IMG/VR virus record: IMGVR_UViG_3300034198_009991
Location: 1-23,410 of that record
Origin: a virus
DNA length: 23,410 nt
Strand: one strand, 5' to 3'
Position numbers and translations under genes: made by a program. The notes beneath the pieces are model-generated. The model did no database searches and had not been told where the DNA came from. It worked only from the letters and a program-made list of their open reading frames with translations. This document shows positions 14,489 to 21,230 of this stretch, piece by piece. The first letter of the stretch is position 1. Each line of letters begins with the position of its first letter.

Positions 14489-14838
14489 TGGCATCAACAA
14501 AAGTTGCAGAACTGCAGAAAAAATTAGATGGTTCTGAAGATGCAGAAACAATCATGATCAATATTCTTGAAATATTTCGTGACTCTGAATTAGTTCCAGA
14601 TGCAGGCAAATATTATACCTTTATATACATACCAAAAACAACAGGTATTACCTATGATGAACACCCATTAGTTGCCGTAACTGCTGTAGAACGATGGGGT
14701 TTCAAAGGTATTAATTTTCATTGGGGGCAAGTAAGAAATTATACATGGGAAGAAATTATAGGAAAACTGCATGTCATTGGTCAAAGTGAAATTGGATATC
14801 TTCGTTCTTTAAAATATGCCAAATTCGTCACTAAATAA
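14488..14838 (+). CDS. Conserved cyanophage protein of unknown function, 116 aa
   Basis: Reads MASTKVAELQKKLDGSEDAE, then YYTFIYIPKTTGITYDEHPL, VTAVERWGFKGINFHWGQVR and NYTWEEIIGKLHV. The central R-W-G-F-x-G-I-N-F-H-W block is distinctive and I have the impression it is conserved among T4-like cyanophages. It is inserted between gp4 and gp48/gp53; in T4, gp4 and gp53 are neighbours. A structural or tail-assembly role is inferred from position only. Confidence 0.72.
   Translation: MASTKVAELQKKLDGSEDAETIMINILEIFRDSELVPDAGKYYTFIYIPKTTGITYDEHPLVAVTAVERWGFKGINFHWGQVRNYTWEEIIGKLHVIGQSEIGYLRSLKYAKFVTK
14831..14837 (+). promoter_or_regulatory. Weak late-promoter-like box CTAAATA before gp48
   Basis: Plus-strand CTAAATA overlaps the stop codon region of the 116-aa gene and lies 14 bases before the gp48 ATG. 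The spacing is shorter than for the other boxes, so it may be chance. Confidence 0.2.
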
Positions 14839-14851
14839 TTAGAAAAAATAG

Positions 14852-15805
14852 ATGCCTAATAACGTAGCTATTGTCCCACCAGATCAGACATCTCAACCAA
14901 TAGCACCTTCTAATCGTCCTGCTAAAGGTCTTAAGGATGAGTCATATTTGGTGTATCCTCGTGATATGGCAGATGATCAAGATAGAATTAAATTTGTTGC
15001 ACTACAATATCCAAAACAATCTCTTGGAGAACTTCCCAACTTTTCTAATTTAGATATATTAAAAGAACCATCTAGTAAGAAGTCAGATTATACACCAGTT
15101 CCTGGAGAACCATACGTATATTTACCAATCCAAGCAGGAATATCTGATACTAATGGTGTTGAATGGGGCGGCGCAGAATTAAATGCAATACAAAAATATT
15201 TTGCAAATTTGTCAGTCAACATAATGAATGAAGGTGGCAATGCTGTTGAAACGGCATTAGCAAAAGCTATGAATGAAATTTATGCAAATAAGGGTGGCAT
15301 TTTTGGTCAACTTACAAATGCAGGAAAATTAGCTCTTGCAGAAATGGCAACAGGAACTCAAGGACTTCTTTCAAGGGCAACAGGTAACGTTCTTAATCCC
15401 AATTTAGAACTTCTTTTTAGAGGTCCAACTTTAAGACCATTCCAGTTCCAATTTAAATTATCTCCTAGAAGTAAAAAGGAATCGGAAAGCGTTAAAAAGA
15501 TAATAAGATTTTTCAAAAAAAATATGGCAGTTCAGAGAAACAATGATATATTTTTAAAAGCACCTTACATTTTTGGTATTGAATATCAAAAAGGAACTTC
15601 GAGTTTGCACGCATCAATCGGACAAATAAAACCATGTGCTTTACAAGCATTTAATGTTGATTATACACCTCTTGGATCATATATGACTTATAATGATGAT
15701 CGTACAACAATGGTCGCTTATAATTTATCTCTCACATTCCAAGAAATTATTCCAATTTATAATACAGATTATTCCGATACCAAATATAACGATATAGGAT
15801 ACTAA
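14852..15805 (+). CDS. 48: gp48 baseplate tail tube cap, 317 aa
   Basis: The C-terminal half has LFRGPTLRPFQFQFKLSPRS (188-207) and VKKIIRFFKKNMAVQ (214-228), the hallmark of T4 gp48, and then YIFGIEYQKG, CALQAFNVDYTPLGSYMTY and TTMVAYNLSLTFQEI. T4 gp48 (364 aa) caps the hub and, with gp54, nucleates the tail tube. The N-terminus is Pro-rich (PPDQTSQPIAPSNRP). It follows the 116-aa gene by 13 bases and precedes gp53 by 1 base. Confidence 0.9.
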   Translation: MPNNVAIVPPDQTSQPIAPSNRPAKGLKDESYLVYPRDMADDQDRIKFVALQYPKQSLGELPNFSNLDILKEPSSKKSDYTPVPGEPYVYLPIQAGISDTNGVEWGGAELNAIQKYFANLSVNIMNEGGNAVETALAKAMNEIYANKGGIFGQLTNAGKLALAEMATGTQGLLSRATGNVLNPNLELLFRGPTLRPFQFQFKLSPRSKKESESVKKIIRFFKKNMAVQRNNDIFLKAPYIFGIEYQKGTSSLHASIGQIKPCALQAFNVDYTPLGSYMTYNDDRTTMVAYNLSLTFQEIIPIYNTDYSDTKYNDIGY

Positions 15806-15806
15806 G

Positions 15807-16478
15807 ATGTCGAAACCATACTTCCGTCAAGTTCCTAATTTTGATTATGTCAGCAGAAGTGCTGATGAAAAACAGATCTCAAACTACTCAACTGTCAAAA
15901 ATCTTTTTAAACGAGGAAAACTCAGAGAAGATATATTTGGAGATCTAACCTTTTTCACAAAATATGACATTGTTGGAGATGATCGTCCAGATAATGTTGC
16001 TTATGAACTTTACAATGACTCAACATTAGATTGGGTGGTATTGCTTTCAAATAATATTCTGAATATTCAAACAGAATGGCCTATGAGTCAAGTTGCTTTT
16101 GATACTTATTTGATCGACAAGTATGGTTCTTATGAAAATTTATATGACACTCATCACTACGAAACTCAAGAAATCAAAGACAGCAATGGCATCATAATTG
16201 TTCCACAAGGATTAGAAGTTGATCAAAATTATTCTGTTACTTATTACGATTCTATCGCTGAAACAGAAGTAACAAGAACAAATATTACTGATGAAATTAC
16301 AAATTATCAATATGAAGAAAAAATTCAAGATGATAAGAGACACATCTTTGTCTTAAAACCAGCGTATCTAAATGTATTCTTCAATGACCTTGATAGTCTA
16401 ATGAAATACAAAAAAGGTGGAGATCAGTATGTGAACTCCACCTTAAAACAAGGAGATAATATCAGACTCTACGAGTGA
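15807..16478 (+). CDS. 53: gp53 baseplate wedge subunit, 223 aa
   Basis: N-terminus YFRQVPNFDYVSRSADE; then FKRGKLREDIFGDLTFFTKY, the signature PDNVAYELYNDSTLDWVVLL and LNIQTEWPM (gp53 wedge pattern 'A..LYG...LDWVLL..N'); then Y-rich text and the C-terminal helix VFFNDLDSLMKYKKG. T4 gp53 is 196 aa and links baseplate wedges around the hub. It is the last gene of the plus-strand block. Its stop touches the gp32 stop tail-to-tail, and its 3' end contains the gp32 terminator on the other strand. Confidence 0.9.
   Translation: MSKPYFRQVPNFDYVSRSADEKQISNYSTVKNLFKRGKLREDIFGDLTFFTKYDIVGDDRPDNVAYELYNDSTLDWVVLLSNNILNIQTEWPMSQVAFDTYLIDKYGSYENLYDTHHYETQEIKDSNGIIIVPQGLEVDQNYSVTYYDSIAETEVTRTNITDEITNYQYEEKIQDDKRHIFVLKPAYLNVFFNDLDSLMKYKKGGDQYVNSTLKQGDNIRLYE
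16409..16444 (-). terminator. gp32 terminator embedded antisense in the gp53 coding sequence
   Basis: The minus strand has AAGGTGGAG, a 13-base loop, CTCCACCTT, and the last arm runs into a T tract (TTTTTT, 16415-16410). The 9-bp GC-containing stem followed by T on the minus strand only marks it as the end of leftward gp32 transcription. It encodes KKGGDQYVNSTLK of gp53. Confidence 0.8.
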
Positions 16479-17423
16479 TCAATCATCCACCAGTTTTTGG
16501 AAGTATTTCATAGCGTCATCTTCATCATCATCATCTGAAGTCGAAAGATTCGGCAGAGAAGGAGCAGCCTTACTCTTACGATAAGACTCTTCCAGTTCTT
16601 CCATAACTTTAGTTTCCTGGGTCACAGGTTGAACATAGGACTCATACTCTTCTTCCTCAGCAGCAACAGCAGCACGAGGAGAAGTCTTCTGACCTAGAAC
16701 ATACTTCAGACGCTTCTCAAGTTCATCATAGGACTTGAACTGATCAGCAGCAACGATTGCCGACAGCGAATACTCTTTCTTCCAAAGAGCTTCCAGAGCA
16801 TCATCATCGTCCATCAGAGGAGAAGCAGAATCAAACTCCGACTTATCATAGTTCCAATAACCTTCAACCTTACGAATCTTCAGGCGGAAGTTGGCACCAC
16901 CCCAGAAGTCAAAGGGATTGATCGGTTCTTCATCTTCAAATTCTGGTTGCATTGCGTTCAGAATCTTATCGAAGATCTTCTTGCCAAACTTGAACAGGAA
17001 AACTTTACCTTCGTTCTGAGGATTGGCAGGATCCTTCACAACGTAGATGTTGCTGTAGTAGTTCAGTTTACGCTTCTGTTTACGAACCGTTTCCTTATCT
17101 TTCTCGCTACCGCTGTTCCACAGTTCACGATTGTGCTCAGACACAGGATCCTTCTGACCCAGAGTAGTCAGAGAGTTCTCAATGTACCAACCACCAGGGC
17201 CTTGGAAAGCATGGGAATACATTTTAACCCAAGGAAGTTCTTCACCTTCTGGAGCAGGAAGGAAGCGAATGACTGCAGAACCAACACCGGTCTTGTCCAT
17301 TTCTGGTTTCCAGAAACGTTCATCTGCACCACCAGAACCAGTGCTCATTTTCTCAACTTCTTTCACCAGTTTTTCGGTGAGCGAACCAAGTTTAGATTGC
17401 TTTTTAAGATTAGCAAAAGACAT
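16479..17423 (-). CDS. 32: gp32 single-stranded DNA-binding protein, 314 aa
   Basis: Start MSFANLKKQSKLGSLTEKLV, core FWKPEMDKTGVGSAVIRFLP, YSHAFQGPGGWYIENSLTT, KRKLNYYSNIYVVKDP and VFLFKFGKKIFDKI, then FDFWGGANFRLKIRKVEGYW and the acidic tail STSDDDDEDDAMKYF. This is T4 gp32 architecture: N-terminal cooperativity segment, OB-fold core and acidic C-terminus that recruits replication partners. T4 gp32 (301 aa) binds zinc through three Cys and one His; this protein has no cysteine at all. I choose the ATG at 17423 because it has GAGGT upstream and matches the family start. Convergent with gp53. Confidence 0.93.
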   Translation of the reverse strand: MSFANLKKQSKLGSLTEKLVKEVEKMSTGSGGADERFWKPEMDKTGVGSAVIRFLPAPEGEELPWVKMYSHAFQGPGGWYIENSLTTLGQKDPVSEHNRELWNSGSEKDKETVRKQKRKLNYYSNIYVVKDPANPQNEGKVFLFKFGKKIFDKILNAMQPEFEDEEPINPFDFWGGANFRLKIRKVEGYWNYDKSEFDSASPLMDDDDALEALWKKEYSLSAIVAADQFKSYDELEKRLKYVLGQKTSPRAAVAAEEEEYESYVQPVTQETKVMEELEESYRKSKAAPSLPNLSTSDDDDEDDAMKYFQKLVDD

Positions 17424-17469
17424 TTGTACCTCGTATGAATTGGATTTGGCCTTTGTGTACTTCGTTATT

Positions 17470-17814
17470 CTACAGGTCTGAACCTGTTTTGTCAATCTGC
17501 TCCTTCATCACATCAATCAATTTGGTCATATTGTTGAAAATAATGTTGATGTCAACATCGGGAGGCAGTCCCATCATCATTGCAGATTCATTGATTCTTT
17601 TCTTCATCTTTTTAGCTTCAGGATCATCTGAAAGACTTAGACGGGTGTAAAGAACCTTTTGTTTTTCAAGAAGTTTCTGCAGAAGATTTACATGATGCAT
17701 CTTGTCTTCCTTATTCATTCTATAAAAATTGAAGACATTATGATAGATTTCCTCTTGCAATTCGGAAATCTCAGTCATCTCAGCACGGACAACTTCAGAA
17801 TCAAAGAAACTCAT
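17470..17814 (-). CDS. DUF1825 family protein, 114 aa
   Basis: Starts MSFFDSEVVRAEMTEISELQ, then MNKEDKMHHVNLLQKLLEKQ, KVLYTRLSLSDDPEAKKMKK and a helical end VMKEQIDKTGSDL. This is the DUF1825 pattern known from cyanobacteria and their T4-like phages; the function is not known. It is all helical, probably a small cytoplasmic protein. AGGAG lies 5 bases upstream. It sits just before gp32, a place also occupied in related phages, which suggests a link to replication or late transcription, but that is inference. Confidence 0.85.
   Translation of the reverse strand: MSFFDSEVVRAEMTEISELQEEIYHNVFNFYRMNKEDKMHHVNLLQKLLEKQKVLYTRLSLSDDPEAKKMKKRINESAMMMGLPPDVDINIIFNNMTKLIDVMKEQIDKTGSDL
17472..17487 (-). 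promoter_or_regulatory. Hairpin in the gp32 mRNA leader
   Basis: The minus strand reads ACAGGT-TCAG-ACCTGT, a 6-bp stem with a 4-base loop, 49-64 bases before the gp32 ATG and overlapping the DUF1825 stop. T4 gp32 represses its own translation through a leader structure at a comparable distance; here the link is a guess. No T tract follows on the minus strand. Confidence 0.35.
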
Positions 17815-17844
17815 TTTTCTCCTACAATAACTTCTTTCAAAATA

Positions 17845-18249
17845 CTAAGTACTTTCATATTTATTTTTCTTTTTTTCATAATATTTTTTACTTATTTGTT
17901 TGATTTTTTCTTTATTTTCAATTCTATATTTTTGTATTTTTTCTTTATTATTTTGTCGGTACAACCGATCAATTTCTTTTTTCTTTTCTCTATTTTCTTC
18001 TCTCCATTTTCTTTGCTGTTCTAATCTTTTATCTCTACTTTTATCTCTACTTTCTTTCCATTTTTGTATTTTTTCTTCTGGAGAATATTTTGTATTTGCT
18101 ATAGAAATTGCGTTTTTTGCCTCATCTGTATGATTCCAGCCTCTCTTTCCCCATCCAGTATTAGCATATATTGGAGTATCATCTACATCCATGTATTCTG
18201 GACCATCAATGCAAAATAATTCATTTAAAGGTTTACAACTGAAGTTCAT
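17845..18249 (-). CDS. NUMOD-like, homing-associated basic coiled-coil protein, 134 aa
   Basis: Residues about 33-55 read GKRGWNHTDEAKNAISIANT, close to the NUMOD3-type DNA-binding motif of phage homing endonucleases (G-K-x-H-S-x-E-x-x-x-x-I-S). From about 57 onward it is a highly charged coiled coil with a degenerate repeat (EENREKKKE, NNKEKIQKYRIENKEKIKQ). No H-N-H or GIY-YIG catalytic motif is visible, so it may be a truncated homing endonuclease or a DNA-binding remnant. It lies between gp59 and DUF1825, with a perfect late promoter 22 bases upstream of the ATG, as for the LAGLIDADG gene. The base composition is even more AT-rich than its neighbours. Confidence 0.55.
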   Translation of the reverse strand: MNFSCKPLNELFCIDGPEYMDVDDTPIYANTGWGKRGWNHTDEAKNAISIANTKYSPEEKIQKWKESRDKSRDKRLEQQRKWREENREKKKEIDRLYRQNNKEKIQKYRIENKEKIKQISKKYYEKKKNKYEST

Positions 18250-18258
18250 ATTCTTTTA

Positions 18259-18317
18259 GTAGGGGTAATAATATTTATATTATAAAATGGGGACTTACGC
18301 AAGTCAAATACCCCTAC
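18259..18317. repeat. 9-bp inverted repeat flanking a late promoter, with inner hairpin
   Basis: GTAGGGGTA (18259-18267) and TACCCCTAC (18309-18317) are exact reverse complements. Between them lie the late promoter TATAAATA (minus) and a smaller hairpin GACTT-ACGC-AAGTC (18292-18305). This fills most of the 91-base gap between gp59 and the NUMOD-like gene. Confidence 0.6.
18272..18279 (-). promoter_or_regulatory. T4-type late promoter TATAAATA for the NUMOD-like gene
   Basis: Perfect late -10 box on the minus strand; 22 bases separate it from the ATG at 18249. Confidence 0.7.
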
Positions 18318-18340
18318 CCGACTTTGCCGCCCCAAATTGA

Positions 18341-18928
18341 CTATAAAATTATTTCCTTGAGGATTTTTTTGTATTTAAAAATGTCTATTTGAATAAATGG
18401 GCTATATTTTTTAATTTTTAAACTGACGGTTTCCCACACTGGGTCTAGCAGTTTTTTATCAAATTTATTCCCGAACATGAATATTCTATCATAAATCACC
18501 AAAGTTTCAATACTGATTTTACCACTCAGAAAACTTTTTAATACTGGAGGATGTCCTTTTGAGCAGTTAAAGACATCCTCAAATTTATGTTCTGAAAATA
18601 GTTTTTCAGATTCCTCTTTGAAGATGTAACTTAGCGACTGAATCTTTCTCTGCCAGTCTGTATAAGTTCGATCACCTTCCCGTATAATATTTCCAATCCA
18701 CAAATTAGAAGGATCAGAAGCCATAACAAAATTACTAACAAAGAACTCCTGAATTTCTTTATCAGTCTTATTGCGGGATAGTTTCTCAAACCAAAAGCGA
18801 TCTTTCCTTTTGTAGAACGACTGAAGATTCGCTTTGATCTTGCCACAATACTTCTGGTAATCATAATTTGGTTGCGTAAAATGATTTTTCAGAGCAAGAT
18901 AAGTTTTATAGGTGTCAAAGGGCATCAT
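18341..18928 (-). CDS. 59: gp59 loader of replicative helicase, 195 aa
   Basis: Starts MMPFDTYKTYLALKNHF and continues YDYQKYCGKIKANLQSFYKR, KDRFWFEKLSRNKTDKEI, LWIGNIIREGDRTY, WQRKIQSLSYIFKEESEKL, KSFLSGKISIETLVIYDRIF and LDPVWETVSLKIKKYSPF. These match T4 gp59 (217 aa) block by block, including Y-x-x-R-x-D-R-F/Y-x-F-x-K-L and V-W-x-x-x-S. The protein loads helicase gp41 onto gp32-coated fork DNA. A longer reading to 19120 overlaps the endonuclease gene in another frame and is not gp59-like there. Only 22 bases separate it from the homing endonuclease upstream. Confidence 0.9.
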   Translation of the reverse strand: MMPFDTYKTYLALKNHFTQPNYDYQKYCGKIKANLQSFYKRKDRFWFEKLSRNKTDKEIQEFFVSNFVMASDPSNLWIGNIIREGDRTYTDWQRKIQSLSYIFKEESEKLFSEHKFEDVFNCSKGHPPVLKSFLSGKISIETLVIYDRIFMFGNKFDKKLLDPVWETVSLKIKKYSPFIQIDIFKYKKILKEIIL

Positions 18929-18950
18929 TTCAAAGCACGGTAAAAATTTT

Positions 18951-19358
18951 TTAAAATGATAAATTATATGTTTTTGTTTTTTTGGGAACAGGTGTATATT
19001 TTTCTGAAGAATAACTTGTCTTACGAGATTGATTTTGACGAACATTTTGAATCTGTTCTTGTCTTCTTTTTGACAAATATGGTTCCATTTTTTCAGCAAT
19101 ATACATTGCTTTTGGACCACATATTGATAATCTATATTGAGTTTTGTATTCTTTACCCTTCACATTTTTTCCAGATGGAATAAATGTTCTATATTTTTCA
19201 TGTTGCAGAATTGATGCTAGTTTTTTAATAACATCTTCATCAGACATGCTAATAGACATATGTGGATAGTAATAAACTTTATTGTTGGTTGTTCTTTTTT
19301 TAAGACCTACCCACCCTTCTCCCTCAAAAATTCCTACTAACCAACTAAAATCGTCCAT
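18951..19358 (-). CDS. LAGLIDADG-type homing endonuclease, 135 aa
   Basis: The start MDDFSWLVGIFEGEGWVGLK holds the LAGLIDADG-type motif (WLVGIFEGEG, residues 6-15), where the acidic residue before the final Gly binds the catalytic metal. Then HMSISMSDEDVIKKLASILQ and YRLSICGPKAMYIAEKMEPY, LSKRRQEQI, the usual beta-alpha order of the fold. It has one motif and about 135 residues, so it should act as a homodimer. It is free-standing between gp33 and gp59, with its own late promoter (19388-19381) and a poor ribosome-binding site, as is common for phage homing genes. Confidence 0.88.
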   Translation of the reverse strand: MDDFSWLVGIFEGEGWVGLKKRTTNNKVYYYPHMSISMSDEDVIKKLASILQHEKYRTFIPSGKNVKGKEYKTQYRLSICGPKAMYIAEKMEPYLSKRRQEQIQNVRQNQSRKTSYSSEKYTPVPKKTKTYNLSF

Positions 19359-19380
19359 TGTAGTTTATGTTTTAAAATAT

Positions 19381-19388
19381 TATTTATA
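19381..19388 (-). promoter_or_regulatory. T4-type late promoter TATAAATA for the homing endonuclease
   Basis: Perfect late -10 box on the minus strand; 22 bases separate it from the ATG at 19358. The 102-base gap from 19359 to 19460 holds this promoter and otherwise only AT-rich sequence with no ORF. Confidence 0.75.
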
Positions 19389-19460
19389 TGGAGTAAATGT
19401 TTACCCAAAAAATGTTAATAAGTGCTTTTTTACCGGAATTTTTCTTTCACCAAAAATGGA

Positions 19461-19718
19461 TTAAAAGACCAATTTTGCTCGGCTGGTCTTTCTTAAGAAG
19501 TTAAGTTCCATTGCTTCGTACTTTAGTTTCTCCTTTAACGGTTTGGAGATTAACTTTGGCACGGATTCTAGATCAATACTATTGAGTTCACAGAAATGAA
19601 TGATTGCATCGATGTAATTCATGTCAGGATTATACCTAACAAGATTCTCAATCTCAATTGCAAACTTAGAAGGGCAGAAAAACTTGTTTTCAAGTGCTTT
19701 TTCTAATTCATTTTCCAT
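19461..19718 (-). CDS. 33: gp33 late promoter transcription coactivator, 85 aa
   Basis: Reads MENELEKALENKFFCPSKFA, then IEIENLVRYNPDMNYIDAII, HFCELNSIDLESVPKLISKP and LKEKLKYEAMELNFLRKTS. It lines up with T4 gp33 (IxxMVxExxMSYLEATxxFLEENSI...EAIDENLL). gp33 bridges the sliding clamp gp45 and RNA polymerase so that late promoters fire. I take the ATG at 19718: the longer GTG reading to 19760 starts at the expected transcript 5' end of the promoter at 19796-19768. It is shorter than T4 gp33 (112 aa) at both ends. The stop codon lies in the T tract of a terminator-like hairpin. Confidence 0.85.
   Translation of the reverse strand: MENELEKALENKFFCPSKFAIEIENLVRYNPDMNYIDAIIHFCELNSIDLESVPKLISKPLKEKLKYEAMELNFLRKTSRAKLVF
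19463..19491 (-). terminator. Terminator-like hairpin at the 3' end of gp33
   Basis: The minus strand reads AAAGACCA, a 12-base loop, TGGTCTTT, then TAATCC. The 8-bp stem and short T run include the final gp33 codons and stop. The T tract is short, so its strength is uncertain. Confidence 0.5.
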
Positions 19719-19767
19719 TTGACCTAGGACTGTTACGTACAACTTTGCACCTATAAACACTCACGTC

Positions 19768-19796
19768 ATTATAATCGTTAAAGATGAATAAGTCAA
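19768..19796 (-). promoter_or_regulatory. Near-consensus sigma70-type promoter for gp33
   Basis: The minus strand has TTGACT (19796-19791), 17 bases, TATAAT (19773-19768). The TGA in TTGACT is the stop codon of the RecB-like gene. It would give early/middle expression of gp33 before late genes need it. Confidence 0.78.
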
Positions 19797-20467
19797 GTGA
19801 GTTCTTGAAGTTTATCGTTTACAAATTTCTTGATATATTGAGTAAGTAGACGAAGATACTTCTGTTTATCTCTTTCCTCATAAACAACGCATTCACCGTT
19901 CTCACATGCCATAATAATCACGAACTTTTTGACGGATAAACCTGTCAATTCATGAAGCATACATGCATAAGCACAACACTGCACAAAATAGTGATCAATC
20001 CATTCTCTTGGTTTTGGTTTTTTTGATGTTTTAAAGTCAATTATTGCTAACTCACCATCATGTTCTGCAATGCAATCAACAGTCCCAGCAATTCCCAAGT
20101 ATTTGCTATAAAGAGGACCTTCTAGTGCATGGATATTATTTATACGTTTTAACTCTGGTTTAGAAATCTTGAATAATAATTCTGACAGTGGTTGAACCTC
20201 TGGAAGATCCTTATTATACAAATAGTTTTCAACCAGAGTATGCATGTCTGTACCACGACTTGTAGCTTGCCGTGTAATCTTATCTGCTTCTGCATCACCG
20301 ACTTTTTTACGCCATTTCGTAAAGATTTCTTTGTTGAAATGACTGATGACTGATGTAATGGAGACCAGTTTTAAAAGATCCTCTTCATCAGGAACTTTAT
20401 AATACCGAACTCCATCGATTGTCTCTCTTTCTATGTTAGAAAGATTAAGTTCTACATGATTAAACAT
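19793..20467 (-). CDS. RecB/MGME1-like PD-(D/E)XK exonuclease, 224 aa
   Basis: Motifs in order: TSRGTDMHTLVENYL (H76), LGIAGTVDCIAEHDG with D131, the core LAIIDFKTSKK (D144-F-K146) and the QxxxY helix at FVQCCAYACML (Q163, Y167). This is a single-domain RecB-family nuclease like mitochondrial MGME1, which trims single-stranded DNA ends. In the phage it probably serves replication, recombination or host-DNA breakdown. The start overlaps the PhoH stop by one base (TAATG). Its stop codon lies within the gp33 promoter. Confidence 0.85.
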   Translation of the reverse strand: MFNHVELNLSNIERETIDGVRYYKVPDEEDLLKLVSITSVISHFNKEIFTKWRKKVGDAEADKITRQATSRGTDMHTLVENYLYNKDLPEVQPLSELLFKISKPELKRINNIHALEGPLYSKYLGIAGTVDCIAEHDGELAIIDFKTSKKPKPREWIDHYFVQCCAYACMLHELTGLSVKKFVIIMACENGECVVYEERDKQKYLRLLTQYIKKFVNDKLQELT

Positions 20468-21228
20468 TACAATCCTAATTCAGTTTTGGCAATGATGTAT
20501 TCCTTACAGAGACCTGAGCGAACAATATCGGGAATACCAAACTCAATAATTTCAAACGATGGCATGTTACGAAGAATTCTCATGAAGTCAATGATGCCAT
20601 TTTTCTCATTTGTTTTGATGAGATCAGACTGAGTTGCATCACCACAGAACATAATCTTAGTGTTCTCACCAACACGAGTGATGATTGAATCAAGCTCGTG
20701 AAAGTTCAAGTTTTGAAACTCATCCACAATAATCACAGCATTATCAAGAGTTGTACCACGGATGAATGAGGTGCTCCAGAAAGAAATTGTTCCTTGTGCT
20801 TTCAGATTGCCATAAAGCATTTCAAAATCAGAATCCGTTGGCATTTGGAACATGTATTTCACCATGTTCTTGTAAGGAATCTGATAAAGTGAGGACTTGT
20901 CTTCATGATCGCCAGGAAGAAAACCAATTTCCCGAGTAGCGACAAGAGACCTAACGATATAAATCTTGTCGTAAGGAGATTTTTCGTCTAAGACATCTTG
21001 AAGTGCATTGTAGAGAGTAATGAAAGTTTTACCCGTTCCTGCTGCGCCATAAGCAACAATATTTTTTCCACTTTCATATGCATCAAACAATGTCTCCTGA
21101 TTGTCTGTCAGTGGATCAATTGCTTTCATGAAGTCCAAATTAATGGGCTTCTTTCTTTTCATCATTCTGTTGCTCATTCCAAAAGGAACTGGACTGGTAC
21201 TAATACCTGCTGATTTTTTCCTTGGCAT
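20467..21228 (-). CDS. phoH: PhoH-like ATPase, 253 aa
   Basis: Walker A GAAGTGKT (61-68), Walker B VIIVDEFQN (165-173), motif VRSLVATREIGFLPGD and the C-terminal GDATQSDL. This is the PhoH/PhoH2-type NTPase common in marine and freshwater phages. Its link to phosphate stress is by naming in E. coli; the phage role may be RNA-related. The Lys-rich start (MPRKKSAG, MMKRKKP) could bind nucleic acid. It lies in one run with the nuclease downstream and the FmdB-like gene upstream. Confidence 0.93.
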   Translation of the reverse strand: MPRKKSAGISTSPVPFGMSNRMMKRKKPINLDFMKAIDPLTDNQETLFDAYESGKNIVAYGAAGTGKTFITLYNALQDVLDEKSPYDKIYIVRSLVATREIGFLPGDHEDKSSLYQIPYKNMVKYMFQMPTDSDFEMLYGNLKAQGTISFWSTSFIRGTTLDNAVIIVDEFQNLNFHELDSIITRVGENTKIMFCGDATQSDLIKTNEKNGIIDFMRILRNMPSFEIIEFGIPDIVRSGLCKEYIIAKTELGL

Positions 21229-21230
21229 AC

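Noticed and set aside
18929-19120. 64-codon N-terminal extension of gp59
   Set aside because: It overlaps the LAGLIDADG gene in another frame and does not resemble gp59, which starts MMPFDTYK as in relatives.
20138-20145. TATAAATA on the minus strand inside the RecB-like gene
   Set aside because: It lies deep in the coding sequence with no gene start within the usual distance, so it is probably chance (codons for R-I-N-N).
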